From Actinomyces weissii (GTDB lineage: Bacteria; Actinomycetota; Actinomycetes; Actinomycetales; Actinomycetaceae), in NCBI RefSeq assembly GCF_016598775.1, contig NZ_CP066802.1, positions 1,674,001-1,738,000 of the forward strand: DNA of 64,000 nt, in the 5' to 3' direction. Made by a program: the position numbers and the translations under genes. Shown piece by piece: positions 16,688 through 26,028 of this stretch (positions are counted from its first letter, which is position 1; every line of letters begins with the position of its first letter). The notes below the pieces were generated by a model, which saw only the letters and a program-made list of their open reading frames with translations, was not told the DNA's origin and did not search any database.

Positions 16688-17821
16688 TCAGCCCAGCAGG
16701 GCGTCCACGAAGCCCTCAGGGTCGAAGGGGGCGAGGTCGTCAGCGCCCTCCCCCAGGCCCACCAGCTTGACGGGCACGCCCAGCTCCCGCTGCACGGTGA
16801 CGACGATGCCCCCTTTGGCGGTGCCGTCCAGCTTGGTCAGCACGATGCCGGTCACTCCCACGGCCTCGGAGAAGACCTGGGCCTGGCGCATGCCGTTCTG
16901 CCCGGTGGTGGCGTCCAGGACCAGCAGGATCTCACCCACGGGGGCGACCTTCTCCATGACGCGCTTGATCTTGCCCAGCTCGTCCATCAGCCCGGCCTTG
17001 TTCTGCAGGCGCCCGGCGGTGTCCACCAGCACGACGTCGGCCTCCTGGGCGGCAGCGGCCTGGGCGGCGTCAAAGGCCACGGAGGCGGGGTCGGCCCCCT
17101 CCTTGGCGGAGCGGATCACGGGCACGCCCACGCGCTCCCCCCAGGTGGTCAGCTGCTCGGCGGCGGCGGCTCGGAAGGTGTCAGCGGCGCCCATGACGAC
17201 GCGCTTGTCCTGGGCCACCAGCACGCGGGCCAGCTTGCCGCAGGTGGTGGTCTTGCCGGTGCCGTTGACGCCCACCATCAGTACCGCGGCGGCCGGGGTG
17301 CCGGACTCCAGCCCGGCGGCGGGGGCGGGCTTGGCCAGGTTCAGGGAGCGGTCCATGCTGGGGTCCACCAGGGCCAGCAGCTCGGCGCGCAGGACGGCGC
17401 GGACGGCCTGGGGGTCCTGGGTGTCCAGCACCTTGGCCTGGGTGCGCAGGCGTTCCATGAGGCTGGTGGTGACCTCCAGGCCCAGGTCGGCGGTCAGCAG
17501 GGTGTCCTCGATCTCCTCCCAGTCGGACTCGGCCAGGTCCCCGCGCGAGAGCACGGACAGGACGGCGCGCCCAAAGCCCCCGGACCCGGCCAGGCGGGCC
17601 CGCAGCCGCTGCATGCGCCCGGGGATGGACTCGGGCAGGTCCAGGGTGGCGTGGGGGGCCGGGGTGGGGGCGGTGGCCTCCTCCGCGCTGACCGGCTTGT
17701 GGGCGGTGACCTCCGGCGGCAGCTCGGAGCCGGGGCGGCGGGAGACCAGGTACCACAGGCCGCCGACCAGGGCCACGGCAGCCAGCACGGCAAGGACTAT
17801 GTAGATCGGGTCCATATACAT
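16688..17821 (-). CDS. ftsY: SRP receptor FtsY
   Basis: Membrane-associated SRP receptor GTPase, partner of Ffh. An N-terminal membrane segment (IVLAVLAAVALVGGLWYLV) is followed by a short acidic/proline linker instead of the long acidic A domain of E. coli, the actinobacterial form. The NG domain shows MVGVNGTGKTTTCGKLARVL, DTFRAAAAEQL, VDTAGRLQNK, and TKLDGTAKGG. Two in-frame ATGs (17821 and 17815) are possible; neither has a ribosome site, and TATTGT lies just upstream, so the message could be leaderless. It sits between smc/small membrane protein and ffh, all on the minus strand. Confidence 0.95.
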   Translation of the reverse strand: MYMDPIYIVLAVLAAVALVGGLWYLVSRRPGSELPPEVTAHKPVSAEEATAPTPAPHATLDLPESIPGRMQRLRARLAGSGGFGRAVLSVLSRGDLAESDWEEIEDTLLTADLGLEVTTSLMERLRTQAKVLDTQDPQAVRAVLRAELLALVDPSMDRSLNLAKPAPAAGLESGTPAAAVLMVGVNGTGKTTTCGKLARVLVAQDKRVVMGAADTFRAAAAEQLTTWGERVGVPVIRSAKEGADPASVAFDAAQAAAAQEADVVLVDTAGRLQNKAGLMDELGKIKRVMEKVAPVGEILLVLDATTGQNGMRQAQVFSEAVGVTGIVLTKLDGTAKGGIVVTVQRELGVPVKLVGLGEGADDLAPFDPEGFVDALLG

Positions 17822-18111
17822 AGGACAATAATGCCTGAAACAGCTGCCTAGGCTGGGGCACCGACACAGATCGGCGGCCTGTTCACTGGCTCGCCCAAGG
17901 CTGTGCCAGCTGCCTACGCCGTCGTAGTGGCGCCGTGCCGACGCTGGCAGCAGCAGACGGCGGGCGGGGCAGGCAGCCCCAGCAGACCCTGAGCCAGCAG
18001 GCTCGCCGCAGCGCCTTCAGGCCTTCAAGCCCCCGAACCGGCCCTCATGGTCTCGCCCCTGAGCCCGACTACGTCGCCAGGCCGGGCGGGTGCTGACGCC
18101 GGTCTGACGGC
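17822..18111. other. Intergenic region upstream of ftsY
   Basis: 290 nt with no supported gene, RNA or terminator hairpin that I can see, apart from the A+T-richer stretch at 17815-17835 that may be the ftsY promoter. Confidence 0.4.
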
Positions 18112-18432
18112 TCAGCCGACGCCGACCTTGCCGCGCCGGCCCACGCTGGTTGCGGCCTCCGCGTTGTCCAGGGCCCGGTCCACGGCCTTGACCAGCCCGG
18201 GGAAGGAGTCCGTGCCCATGTAGGCAGGGGTGGCGTCACGGACCATGAGCTCGTCCAGGGACACGGTGCTGGAGACGACCCGCACCGGCTCCTCGTCACG
18301 TGCGCGCAGGACCTTGAAGAAGGTACGCAGGTGAGCACCCCAGGTACGCAGGGGGTGCCGCTCCGCCAGCAGAGCGGCCAGGACCAGTAGCCCGACCAGC
18401 AGGAACATGAGCACAGGGATCAGGGGTGCCAT
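18112..18432 (-). CDS. Small single-pass membrane protein, unknown function
   Basis: 106-aa protein with one N-terminal membrane helix (LIPVLMFLLVGLLVLAALL) followed by a cytoplasmic, mildly basic domain containing HLRTFFKVLRARDEEP and VSLDELMVRDATPAYMGTDS. I do not recognise a family. The start at 18432 is chosen because the membrane helix follows directly and GGAG precedes it closely; the frame extends to 18516, but that upstream part is A+T-richer and reads like promoter DNA. It lies between smc and ftsY on the same strand, suggesting a link to membrane targeting or simply shared transcription. Confidence 0.65.
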   Translation of the reverse strand: MAPLIPVLMFLLVGLLVLAALLAERHPLRTWGAHLRTFFKVLRARDEEPVRVVSSTVSLDELMVRDATPAYMGTDSFPGLVKAVDRALDNAEAATSVGRRGKVGVG

Positions 18433-18607
18433 ATCTCCATGATGCCCCCGTGATAACCCGCACGCCAGCGGAGAGCTTATGCGAGACTTCACAGACCTGA
18501 CTATCTGCTTGGTCATGATCGATACGTTCCCTAAATCACCACCATGCCACCACTAGGGTCGGGAGAAGGCTCCACCAGCCCCTGCCTCCTCTGCCCACCC
18601 GGCGTCC

Positions 18608-21600
18608 TCAGCCGCGCTCTGCCAGACGCTGGGAAACCGCCTTGGTAACACCCTCACGCATGGTGATGCCGTACAGGGCGTCAGCGACCTCCATGGTGCG
18701 TTTCTGGTGGGTGATGATGATGAGCTGGCTGGACTCGCGCAGCTCCGTGAAGATCTCCAGCAGCCGTCCCAGGTTCGTGTCGTCCAGCGCCGCCTCCACC
18801 TCGTCCATCACGTAGAAGGGCGAGGGGCGGGCCTTGAATATCGCCACCAGCAGGGCCACCGCCGCCAGGGACCGCTCCCCGCCGCTGAGCAGGGACAGCC
18901 GCTTGACCTTCTTGCCCGCTGGCCGCGCCTCGATCTCCACCCCCGTGGCGAGCAGGTCGCTGGGGTCGGTGAGCACCAGGCGCCCCTCGCCGCCGGGGAA
19001 CAGGCGGTCAAAGACGTCCGCGAACTGGGCGGCGGTGTCCCGGAAGGCGGCCGAGAAGACCTCCAGCACGCGGGCGTCGATCTCCTCCACGATCCGCAGC
19101 AGGTCGTTGCGTGAGCGCTTGAGGTCGTCAAGCTGGGTGGCCAGGAACTGGTGGCGCTGCTCCAGGGCCGCGTGCTCCTCCAGGGCCAGGGGGTTGACCT
19201 TGCCGAGCCGGGCCAGGTCCCGCTGCGCCCGGGCCAGGCGCTTCTCCTGCTCGGCCCGCACGAAGGGCCGCCCCGCCACGGGTGCCGCTGCCACGGGCTC
19301 CCCCGCCCCGCCAGCCGCCCGGGAGCGCCCCGGGGCCAGGCCGTCCTGTCCATCTGCGCCGTCCTCGGCAGCATCCGGGACCGCTGCGGCCTCCTCCGCC
19401 TGCACCTCGGGGACCGGCATGTGGGGCCCGTACTCCTCCACCAGGTCCGTCAGGCTCATGCCCAGCTCGGCCAGGGCCCGCTCCCCCAGGGCCTCCAGGC
19501 GCATACGCTGCTCCGCGCGGGCCACCTCCTCCCGGTGGGCGGCGTCAGTCAGGGCAGAGAGCTCACGGGAGTGCTGGTCGATCTCCTCCCGGACGGCGTT
19601 GACGGCCTCGATGGTCTGCACCCGCTCCTGCTCCAGGTGGCGGCGCTGCTCCTGGGCACGGGTGACGGAGGCGGCGGCGGCCTGCGCGGCCAGCGTCGCC
19701 TGGTCCCGCACGTGGGTGGCCACCCGCAGGCTGGCCAGACGCCGGGACTCGGCCCGCTCCGCCTGGGCGCGCGCCTCCCGCTCACGACGGGCCGTGGCCC
19801 GCAGGGACTGTGCACGGCCCCGGCCAGAACGCTCCCGTTCCTCCGCCGTGCGCAGGGTCAGACGGGCCTCGGTCTCGGCGGCCCGGGCCTGGCTGGCGGT
19901 GGCCGCGGCAGTCTCCCGCTCATGGCGGGCCCGCTCCAGGACGGTCTCCTGGTCCGCCGGGTCCTTTCCGGACTCCTCCAGCTCGCTCAGGGCGGCGGAG
20001 GCGGCCGCCAGCTCGGCGGTGCGCGTGGCCAGCTCCCCCTCGGCCCGCTCCAGGACCCGCTTAGCCCGCCCCTCCTCCTCCGTGGCGGCCCGCGCGGAGG
20101 AGGCCAGGCGGGCCACCTCCTCCGCAGCACGGGCGGCCTCGGCGTCGGCCCGCCGCAGCGCCACCAGGGCCTGGGAGACCTGCTGGCGGGCGGCCTCCTC
20201 CTGGGCCCGGGCCTGCTCGACGGCGCCTGCGGCCAGGGTCTCCGCCTCCGCGGCCGCCTCCGCCTCACTGGCCGCCTCCTCGTGCGCGGCCGTCAGCTCC
20301 AGGACCGAGGAGGCCCCCCGCCCGGCCCCGACCACCCAGCCGGGCGCCAGCACGTCACCGGCCCGGGTCGCCACCACCGCCTCCGGCACGGCCTCACGCA
20401 AGGCAACCGCCTCATCCAGCCCGGGCACGACGACGGCCCCGGCAAGCAGCCGGTCCAGCAGGGCCGCCAGCGCGGGGGCCTCCTGCCCCGGGGACGGCAG
20501 CACCGTGACCAGGCCCCGGGCCGCGAGCGCCTGCGGGCAGGCGGTGGCCACGGCCTGGAGCAGGGGCGCGGCGTCGGCAGCAGGTGCTGGCACCTCCCCG
20601 TCAGCCAGCACCAGGCGTACCTGCCCCACGTCCTGCTCGCGGGAGAGGTCCAGGGCCTGGTGGGCGCTGGCAGCGTCGGTCATCAGGGCTGCGCCTGCCA
20701 GCTCGCCCAGCAGGCCGGCCACGGCGTTCTCCCAGCCGCGCTCCACCCGCAGCCACTCGGCCAGCGCGCCCAGCAGGCCGGAGGGGGCGGCCTCGATCAG
20801 CGCACCGGTGCCGTCCTTGGCCCGCAGGGACAGGGCCAGGGTGTCACGGCGAGCGGTCCAGGTGGCGACGTCCGCGGCTGCCTCCCGGCGGGCCTCGGTG
20901 GCCTTGGCGACCGCGTCCCGGGCGGCGGCCAGGGCCTGCGTGGCCTGGTCGTGCTCCGCCTGCGCCTGGAGGGCCTGGGCCTGCTCGGGGCTGAGCCCGG
21001 CGGGGCCGGTGCCGGTCCCGGGCTGCTCAGGACGTGCCGCCCGCTCTCCCCCGGCCTCCGTCAGCGCCTGCCGGGCCTGCTGGGCGCGCCCACTGGCGGC
21101 CTCCAGGGACTTGCGGGCCTGGTCCAGCGCCACCTGGGCGGCCTCGTGCCGGGAGCGGGCGGAGGCGACGCGCCCACCGGCCCGGGCCACCCGCTCCCGC
21201 TGCTCCGCCAGGCGGCGCTGCAGGGCGGCTAGGGCGGCCTCGGCGCTGGAGTCCGCGGCCTCGGCGTCCACCCGCTCCTGGCTGGCCTGGCTCAGGGCGC
21301 TGCGGGCAGCCTCCACCGCGTCAGCCAGCTCAGCCTCCTGGGCGGCGGCGCTGTCGGCACGGCGCTCCAGCTCCTCCGGGTCGGTGCCGTGGACGGCGTG
21401 GCGGACCTGGGACAGCAGCCGTACCCGCTCGGCGGCGACCTCCGCCAGGGAGGTCAGGGCCCGCGCCTGGCCGACCAGCTCCTCCCAGGTTGTGGTGGCC
21501 CGCTCCAGCCGCCGTCCGCTGGAGGCGTCCACGGCGGCGAGCTCGGCCAGGCGGTCACGAGCCTGCCGTTCCGCGGCGGCGGCCGCCTCCCGGCGTCGTT

Positions 21601-22354
21601 CCAGCTCCCCGGCGTCGGCCTGACCAGCCTCCAGGAGGGACTGGGCCTGGGCGACGTCGTCGGCCAGCAGGCGGGCGGTAGCGTCCCGCACCTCCACCTG
21701 GATGCTGCGGGCGCGGCGGGCCACGGCCGCCTGCCTGGCCAAGGGGCCCAGCTGGCGGCGCAGCTCGGTGGCCAGGTCGGTCAGGCGGGTCAGGTCCGCG
21801 GCCATGGAGTCAAGCTTGCGCAGGGCCCGTTCCTTGCGTCGGCGGTGCTTGAGGACCCCGGCGGCCTCCTCGATGAAGCCGCGGCGGTCCTCCGGGGTGG
21901 CGGACAGGACGGCGTCGAGCTGTCCCTGGCCCACGATCACGTGCATCTGGCGGCCCAGGCCGGTGTCTGACAGGAGCTCCTGGACGTCCAGGAGGCGGCA
22001 GGTGGTGCCGTTGATCTGGTACTCGCTGCCTCCGCCCCGGAACAGGGTGCGGGTGATAGTGACCTCGGAGTAGTCGATCGGCAGGGCGCCGTCGGTGTTG
22101 TCGATGGTCAGGGAGACCTCGGCGCGTCCCAGCGCGGGCCGGGAGCCCGCCCCCGCGAAGATCACGTCCGCCATGGAGCCGCCGCGCAGGTTCTTGGCGC
22201 CCTGCTCCCCCATGACCCAGGTCAGGGCGTCCACCACGTTGGACTTGCCGCTGCCGTTGGGGCCCACGACGGCGGTGATGCCGGGCTCCAGGCGGAGGGT
22301 GGTTGACGAGGCGAAGGACTTGAAGCCCTTGATCGTCAACGTCTTGAGGTGCAC
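18608..22354 (-). CDS. smc: Chromosome segregation protein SMC
   Basis: Structural maintenance of chromosomes ATPase, core of bacterial condensin with ScpA/ScpB. The product is 1248 aa. The N-terminal head has GFKSF and Walker A GPNGSGKSN (31-39). Long Ala/Glu/Arg-rich coiled coils run from about 165 to 500 and 690 to 1020 around a hinge (about 520-680, with SGLLGALAEWLRVERGWENA and GWVVGAGRG). The C-terminal head shows signature LLSGGERSLAAVALL and Walker B FYVMDEVEAALDD. An acidic Gly/Ala insertion precedes the second head. The start is GTG, 6 nt downstream of TATCGT with no ribosome site, which suggests a leaderless message. Confidence 0.97.
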   Translation of the reverse strand: MHLKTLTIKGFKSFASSTTLRLEPGITAVVGPNGSGKSNVVDALTWVMGEQGAKNLRGGSMADVIFAGAGSRPALGRAEVSLTIDNTDGALPIDYSEVTITRTLFRGGGSEYQINGTTCRLLDVQELLSDTGLGRQMHVIVGQGQLDAVLSATPEDRRGFIEEAAGVLKHRRRKERALRKLDSMAADLTRLTDLATELRRQLGPLARQAAVARRARSIQVEVRDATARLLADDVAQAQSLLEAGQADAGELERRREAAAAAERQARDRLAELAAVDASSGRRLERATTTWEELVGQARALTSLAEVAAERVRLLSQVRHAVHGTDPEELERRADSAAAQEAELADAVEAARSALSQASQERVDAEAADSSAEAALAALQRRLAEQRERVARAGGRVASARSRHEAAQVALDQARKSLEAASGRAQQARQALTEAGGERAARPEQPGTGTGPAGLSPEQAQALQAQAEHDQATQALAAARDAVAKATEARREAAADVATWTARRDTLALSLRAKDGTGALIEAAPSGLLGALAEWLRVERGWENAVAGLLGELAGAALMTDAASAHQALDLSREQDVGQVRLVLADGEVPAPAADAAPLLQAVATACPQALAARGLVTVLPSPGQEAPALAALLDRLLAGAVVVPGLDEAVALREAVPEAVVATRAGDVLAPGWVVGAGRGASSVLELTAAHEEAASEAEAAAEAETLAAGAVEQARAQEEAARQQVSQALVALRRADAEAARAAEEVARLASSARAATEEEGRAKRVLERAEGELATRTAELAAASAALSELEESGKDPADQETVLERARHERETAAATASQARAAETEARLTLRTAEERERSGRGRAQSLRATARREREARAQAERAESRRLASLRVATHVRDQATLAAQAAAASVTRAQEQRRHLEQERVQTIEAVNAVREEIDQHSRELSALTDAAHREEVARAEQRMRLEALGERALAELGMSLTDLVEEYGPHMPVPEVQAEEAAAVPDAAEDGADGQDGLAPGRSRAAGGAGEPVAAAPVAGRPFVRAEQEKRLARAQRDLARLGKVNPLALEEHAALEQRHQFLATQLDDLKRSRNDLLRIVEEIDARVLEVFSAAFRDTAAQFADVFDRLFPGGEGRLVLTDPSDLLATGVEIEARPAGKKVKRLSLLSGGERSLAAVALLVAIFKARPSPFYVMDEVEAALDDTNLGRLLEIFTELRESSQLIIITHQKRTMEVADALYGITMREGVTKAVSQRLAERG

Positions 22355-22622
22355 GCGCCCACGATACCCAGGTTTACAGGCACTGCGCGGGAGCCGGGGC
22401 GGGTGCTGGCGCCGGGCCCTGGATCCTGGTCCGGCCCCGCGAGTGCGGGCCAGCCCGTGGACGCGGACTCAACCTCCGGACGCGGGTGCGCCCGCGCAGG
22501 CGCGCCCCAGCCCGGGCCCGCCCCACAGTCCACGCCCGCGTCCCAGCCCGCTGCCACGGCGAGCAAGCGCACCCGGCCGGCAGAAGCACGCCCACACCTG
22601 CCCACCCGGCAGGAGCGGGAGC
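22355..22622. other. Intergenic region smc / permease
   Basis: 268 nt, very GC-rich, with no supported gene. It contains the smc promoter (TATCGT complement at 22361-22366). No clear terminator for the permease gene is visible. Confidence 0.4.
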
Positions 22623-24371
22623 TCAGCCTTCCTCCCGCAAGGCGGCCGGGCGCGCCGACCAGGCAGCCGCCGCCAGGGAGGCCGCAGCCAGCGCCCAGGA
22701 GCCCAGGACCACCACCGGCCACCGCTGCGGCCAGTCCCCCACCACCTGCACCCAGCCCCAGGGCGCCGTCAGCCACAGCCCCGGCGCCCCGGACAGCACC
22801 GTGTTACCGGCGATCAGCAGGGAGGCCAGCAGGCCCAGCACCGTCACCGCCACGGACACCGCCACCGAGCAGGACTGGGCGAGCGCGTAGGCGAGCAGCT
22901 CCAGTGCCAGGACCACCCAGGCGAGCACCAGCAGCAGGTAGACGAGCCTCACCCCCACGCCGTCCTCCGCCTCCGGCCGGCCGGCTCCTGCCTGCGCCAC
23001 CAGGAAGGCCAGCGTGAGCACACCCGAGAGGAACAGCCACCCGGGGACCAGGGCGGCCCCCAGCGCCCGCAGCGGGCCTACCCGCAGCAGCGCCCCGCGC
23101 CACCCCCGCTGCAGCCGCACCCAGGTGGAGACCCCCACGACCGTCGCCGCCACCGGCACCCCCAGCAGGGCCAGCAAGGACACCGTCAGGTGGGGGCCGT
23201 ATACCTGTCGCACCGCCAGGGTCATCCCGACCAGCAGCCCGGCCAGGAGCGTCCAGAGGCCCCAGGGCAGGACGCTGCCCAGCCCCAGCACCACCCCTAG
23301 CACCCCCGGGCGTGCCCCACGGCTAGGCGGCCCTGCCACCGCTGGCTGCCCCACCGCCCCGGCCCCCGCTGCGGCGGCTGAGCGCCCGCCCGGCTCCAGG
23401 CGCGCCCTCCTGCCCCACGACGACGTCCCTCGCGCTGCCTCACCCGAAGCCGCCCCCGAGCTCGCTCCCGTACCTGACGGCGCTGCCGCACCTGCGGGCC
23501 GCACCGTCCCCCGCGCCCCTGCCAGGTGCCACCGGGGACCGTAAGCGTCCCGGCGAGCGGCCCAGAGGACCCCCGCCAGCACCACGGCCCCGAGCCCTGC
23601 TTGCAGCAGCACGCCCGGCAGGAAGGAGAAGTCCCAGGCGGCGGCCCCCGGCTCCAGGTTCACCGAGTTTCCGTGGACCCCCATCAGCGGCAGCGCCGGG
23701 CGGGTGCCCCAGGTCCAGGGCTGCAGCAGCCAGGAGGCTGACTCTGCCTGCACCGCCCCTGCCAGGCCCCACACCAGGCCGACGGCAGGAGCCAGTCCCA
23801 CCGCCGCCCCACCGAGGAGCTGCGCCGTCAGCATCCCTCCCCAGGCCGCTGCGGTAGTAGCCACCCACTCCAGCAGCACCAGCGCCAGGTAGTCGTCGGC
23901 CGGTCCCCAGCCCGCGCCGGTGGCCAGGGCGTACAGCAGCACGGGCAGCAGCCAGGCCAGCTGGCAGGCCAGGGTGACGCAGGCGAGCACCAGGGCACGG
24001 GCACCAGCCACCTGGCGGGGGCCCAGGGGCAGCCACATGGTGCCCCCGCCCCGCACACGCTGCTCCCGCCACTGGTTCATGGCCCCGGCCAGGGCCGCGG
24101 TGGGCAGGGCCAGGCCAAAGGGGTAGACGGAGAGCCAGGCCAGGACGTTGCCAGCCCAGCGTCCCTCCGCCGTAGCCAGCCCCGCACCGGTGACGGCGGA
24201 GGCTACCATCACGGCCCACAGGGCCCAGAGGCTGGTCAGGGGCACCACCCCACGGGTGAAGGTGCGTCGGGTCCGCAGGGCCTCGGCCCGGACCGTCGCC
24301 GTGAAGGAGACGGGGCGGTGGGGGGCCTGGTCCCGGGCGGGCAGGCCGGGGGCAGCTGCTGGGGCAGTCAT
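22623..24371 (-). CDS. ABC transporter permease, lantibiotic-immunity type, two fused modules
   Basis: 582-aa integral membrane protein with about twelve hydrophobic segments in two blocks of six, joined by a hydrophilic Gly/Ala/Arg linker (about 285-345). The first block resembles the EpiE/MutE-type permeases (RAEALRTRRTFTRGVVPL, AGAMNQWREQRVRGGGTMWL). The second starts at SVLPWGLWTLLAGLLVGMTL. Lantibiotic-immunity exporters normally use two separate permeases, so this looks like a fusion of both. The ATG overlaps the ATPase stop (ATGA at 24368-24371). The partner ATPase and a two-component system lie immediately upstream. Confidence 0.83.
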   Translation of the reverse strand: MTAPAAAPGLPARDQAPHRPVSFTATVRAEALRTRRTFTRGVVPLTSLWALWAVMVASAVTGAGLATAEGRWAGNVLAWLSVYPFGLALPTAALAGAMNQWREQRVRGGGTMWLPLGPRQVAGARALVLACVTLACQLAWLLPVLLYALATGAGWGPADDYLALVLLEWVATTAAAWGGMLTAQLLGGAAVGLAPAVGLVWGLAGAVQAESASWLLQPWTWGTRPALPLMGVHGNSVNLEPGAAAWDFSFLPGVLLQAGLGAVVLAGVLWAARRDAYGPRWHLAGARGTVRPAGAAAPSGTGASSGAASGEAARGTSSWGRRARLEPGGRSAAAAGAGAVGQPAVAGPPSRGARPGVLGVVLGLGSVLPWGLWTLLAGLLVGMTLAVRQVYGPHLTVSLLALLGVPVAATVVGVSTWVRLQRGWRGALLRVGPLRALGAALVPGWLFLSGVLTLAFLVAQAGAGRPEAEDGVGVRLVYLLLVLAWVVLALELLAYALAQSCSVAVSVAVTVLGLLASLLIAGNTVLSGAPGLWLTAPWGWVQVVGDWPQRWPVVVLGSWALAAASLAAAAWSARPAALREEG

Positions 24372-25135
24372 CGGGGGCTCACCCCCGTGCCTTGCACGAG
24401 CGCCAGGTAGGCGGCTTCCAGCCCGGGGCCGTCGTCAGGGTCAGCCAGTCCGGACAGGGGGCCTTCATAGGCCAGCCGCCCGGCCACCAGTACGCCTACG
24501 TCATCAGCCACCCGGGCCATCTCCCCCAGCTGGTGGCTGGAGACGACGACGGTGCGCCCCGCCCCGGCCAGCGACCGCAGCAGCTGGCGCAGCTCGATCA
24601 CCCCCTGGGGGTCCAGGCCGTTCTGGGGCTCGTCAAGCACCAGCACCTCCGGGTCGGTCAGCAGCGCCATGGCCAGCGCCAGGCGGACCTTCATGCCGGT
24701 TGAGAAGCGGCCCGCCCTTCTGCGCCCGGCACCGTCCAGGCCCACCTGCGCCAGCAGGGGGCTGATGCGGGCGGGGTCGGTGCCGGTCAGGCGGGCGTGC
24801 ACCAGCAGGTTGCGCGGCGCGGACAGCTGGGGGAAGAACGCAGGGCCGTTCAGGGAGGCGCCCACGTGGCTGAGCAGGTCCCGGCTCCAGGGCCGCCCCA
24901 GGATCTCGACGGCGCCTGCGTCAGCCCGCTGCAGGCCCAGGGCGATGCCCAGGGAGGTGGACTTGCCTGCCCCGTTGGGCCCGAGCAGGGCGTATACCCG
25001 GCCTGGCTGCGCGGTGAGGTCCAGGCCGCGCAGCACCTGGTTGGAGCCGAAGGCCTTGTGCACCTGGCGCAGGCACAGTCCAGGGGGGCCAGCCGGGACC
25101 GGCATCTGCGGGCTGAGGTGGAGTGTCTCGTTCAT
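24368..25135 (-). CDS. ABC transporter ATP-binding protein, lantibiotic/bacitracin-immunity type
   Basis: 255-aa ATPase subunit for the fused permease. It shows Walker A LLGPNGAGKSTSLGI, Q-loop region HVGASLNGPAFFPQLSAPRN, signature FSTGMKVRLALAMALL, Walker B VLVLDEPQNGLDPQG, and switch His in VVVSSHQLGEMARV. The F-S-x-G-M-K signature and N-G-L-D-P are diagnostic of the lantibiotic/bacitracin export group rather than importers. The start at MNETLHLSPQ is chosen over a longer frame (to 25249) because the longer part is not conserved-looking and covers the promoter. A dyad GTACCC-N5-GGATAC-like sequence lies about 40 nt upstream. Confidence 0.88.
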   Translation of the reverse strand: MNETLHLSPQMPVPAGPPGLCLRQVHKAFGSNQVLRGLDLTAQPGRVYALLGPNGAGKSTSLGIALGLQRADAGAVEILGRPWSRDLLSHVGASLNGPAFFPQLSAPRNLLVHARLTGTDPARISPLLAQVGLDGAGRRRAGRFSTGMKVRLALAMALLTDPEVLVLDEPQNGLDPQGVIELRQLLRSLAGAGRTVVVSSHQLGEMARVADDVGVLVAGRLAYEGPLSGLADPDDGPGLEAAYLALVQGTGVSPR

Positions 25136-25220
25136 GCAGCCAGGCTGGCACCTGGCCCTGGGCCCCGTATCCCCCTTGGGTACACGGCTTGTGCGGGCCT
25201 CAGCCAGGAGCCGGGCCTGC

Positions 25221-25241
25221 GCCCCTCCCCAGGGAGGAGCC
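25221..25241. promoter_or_regulatory. Palindrome upstream of the ABC genes, shared with 27430
   Basis: GCCCCTCCCCAGGGAGGAGC plus a final C (25221-25241) is nearly palindromic, and closely resembles GCCCTCCCTAGGGGGGAGCC read on the minus strand at 27430-27449, upstream of the kinase gene. Two similar sites in front of the two transcription units of one ABC/two-component locus suggest the response regulator's binding sites. Inferred from sequence only. Confidence 0.4.
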
Positions 25242-25269
25242 GCAACCACCTGGCTGCTGCGCCGTCGTC

Positions 25270-26028
25270 TCAGGCCGGAGGCACCAGGCCGCTGCGGAAG
25301 GCCAGCACGATCAGCTCCACCCGGTTGGTGCAGCCGGTCTTGATGAGCAGGGACTTCACGTGCGTCTTGACGGTGGACTCCGCCAGGTGCAGGCGCTCAC
25401 CGATCTCGGCGTTGGGCAGCCCCTCGCACACCAGGGCCAGCACCTCCTGCTCCCGGCCGGTGAGCGGCTCCTGCACCACCTGGCCGCCCGGCTCCGCCGC
25501 CGGGGCCGAGGACGCGGCCGGGCTGCTGGCAGGGGCACCGGCTGCGGCTCCCGTTGCGGCCTCGCCCAGCTGTGCCAGCACGGTGCCGGTGACGGCCGGG
25601 TCCAGCCAGTGCCCGCCTGCCGCCACCTCCCGCACCGCCGCCACCAGCACCTGGGGCTGGGCGTCCTTGAGCAGGAAGCCCTGTGCCCCGGCCCGCAGCG
25701 CGCCGAGCACCAGGGCCTCCTCCTCGAAGGTGGTCAGCACCAGCACCGGCGTGCACGCGAGCAGCGGGTCGGCGCGCATCGCCTTGATGGCGCTGATGCC
25801 GTCCAGCACGGGCATGCGTATGTCCATCAGCACGACGTCGGCCCCGGCGCCCGCCTGCGCCAGCTGCCGCAGCAGCACCAGGGCGGCGGCGCCGTCGGTA
25901 GCGGTGCCCACCACCTCCAGGCCCGGCTGGGAGCCGAGCAGCAGGGAGAAGGCGGAGACCAGTAGGGCCTGGTCGTCCACCAGGACCGTCTTGACCGGGC
26001 TGGGGCTAGGGGGCTGCTGGTCCTTCAC
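25270..26028 (-). CDS. Response regulator, NarL/LuxR class
   Basis: 252-aa regulator. Receiver: VLVDDQALLVSAF, phosphoacceptor in VVLMDIRMPVLDG, Thr in LVLTTFEEEAL, Lys in GFLLKDAQPQ. A 40-residue Ala/Pro/Ser linker leads to a LuxR helix-turn-helix EPLTGREQEVLALVCEGLPN followed by LAESTVKTHVKSLLIKTG. Its start overlaps the kinase stop by 4 nt. It lies upstream of the lantibiotic-type ABC genes and probably controls them. Confidence 0.93.
   Translation of the reverse strand: MKDQQPPSPSPVKTVLVDDQALLVSAFSLLLGSQPGLEVVGTATDGAAALVLLRQLAQAGAGADVVLMDIRMPVLDGISAIKAMRADPLLACTPVLVLTTFEEEALVLGALRAGAQGFLLKDAQPQVLVAAVREVAAGGHWLDPAVTGTVLAQLGEAATGAAAGAPASSPAASSAPAAEPGGQVVQEPLTGREQEVLALVCEGLPNAEIGERLHLAESTVKTHVKSLLIKTGCTNRVELIVLAFRSGLVPPA

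Noticed and set aside
16398..18111. 4.5S RNA (ffs) near ffh/ftsY
   Set aside because: No GGAA-tetraloop-type hairpin with the SRP consensus was found in the two gaps.
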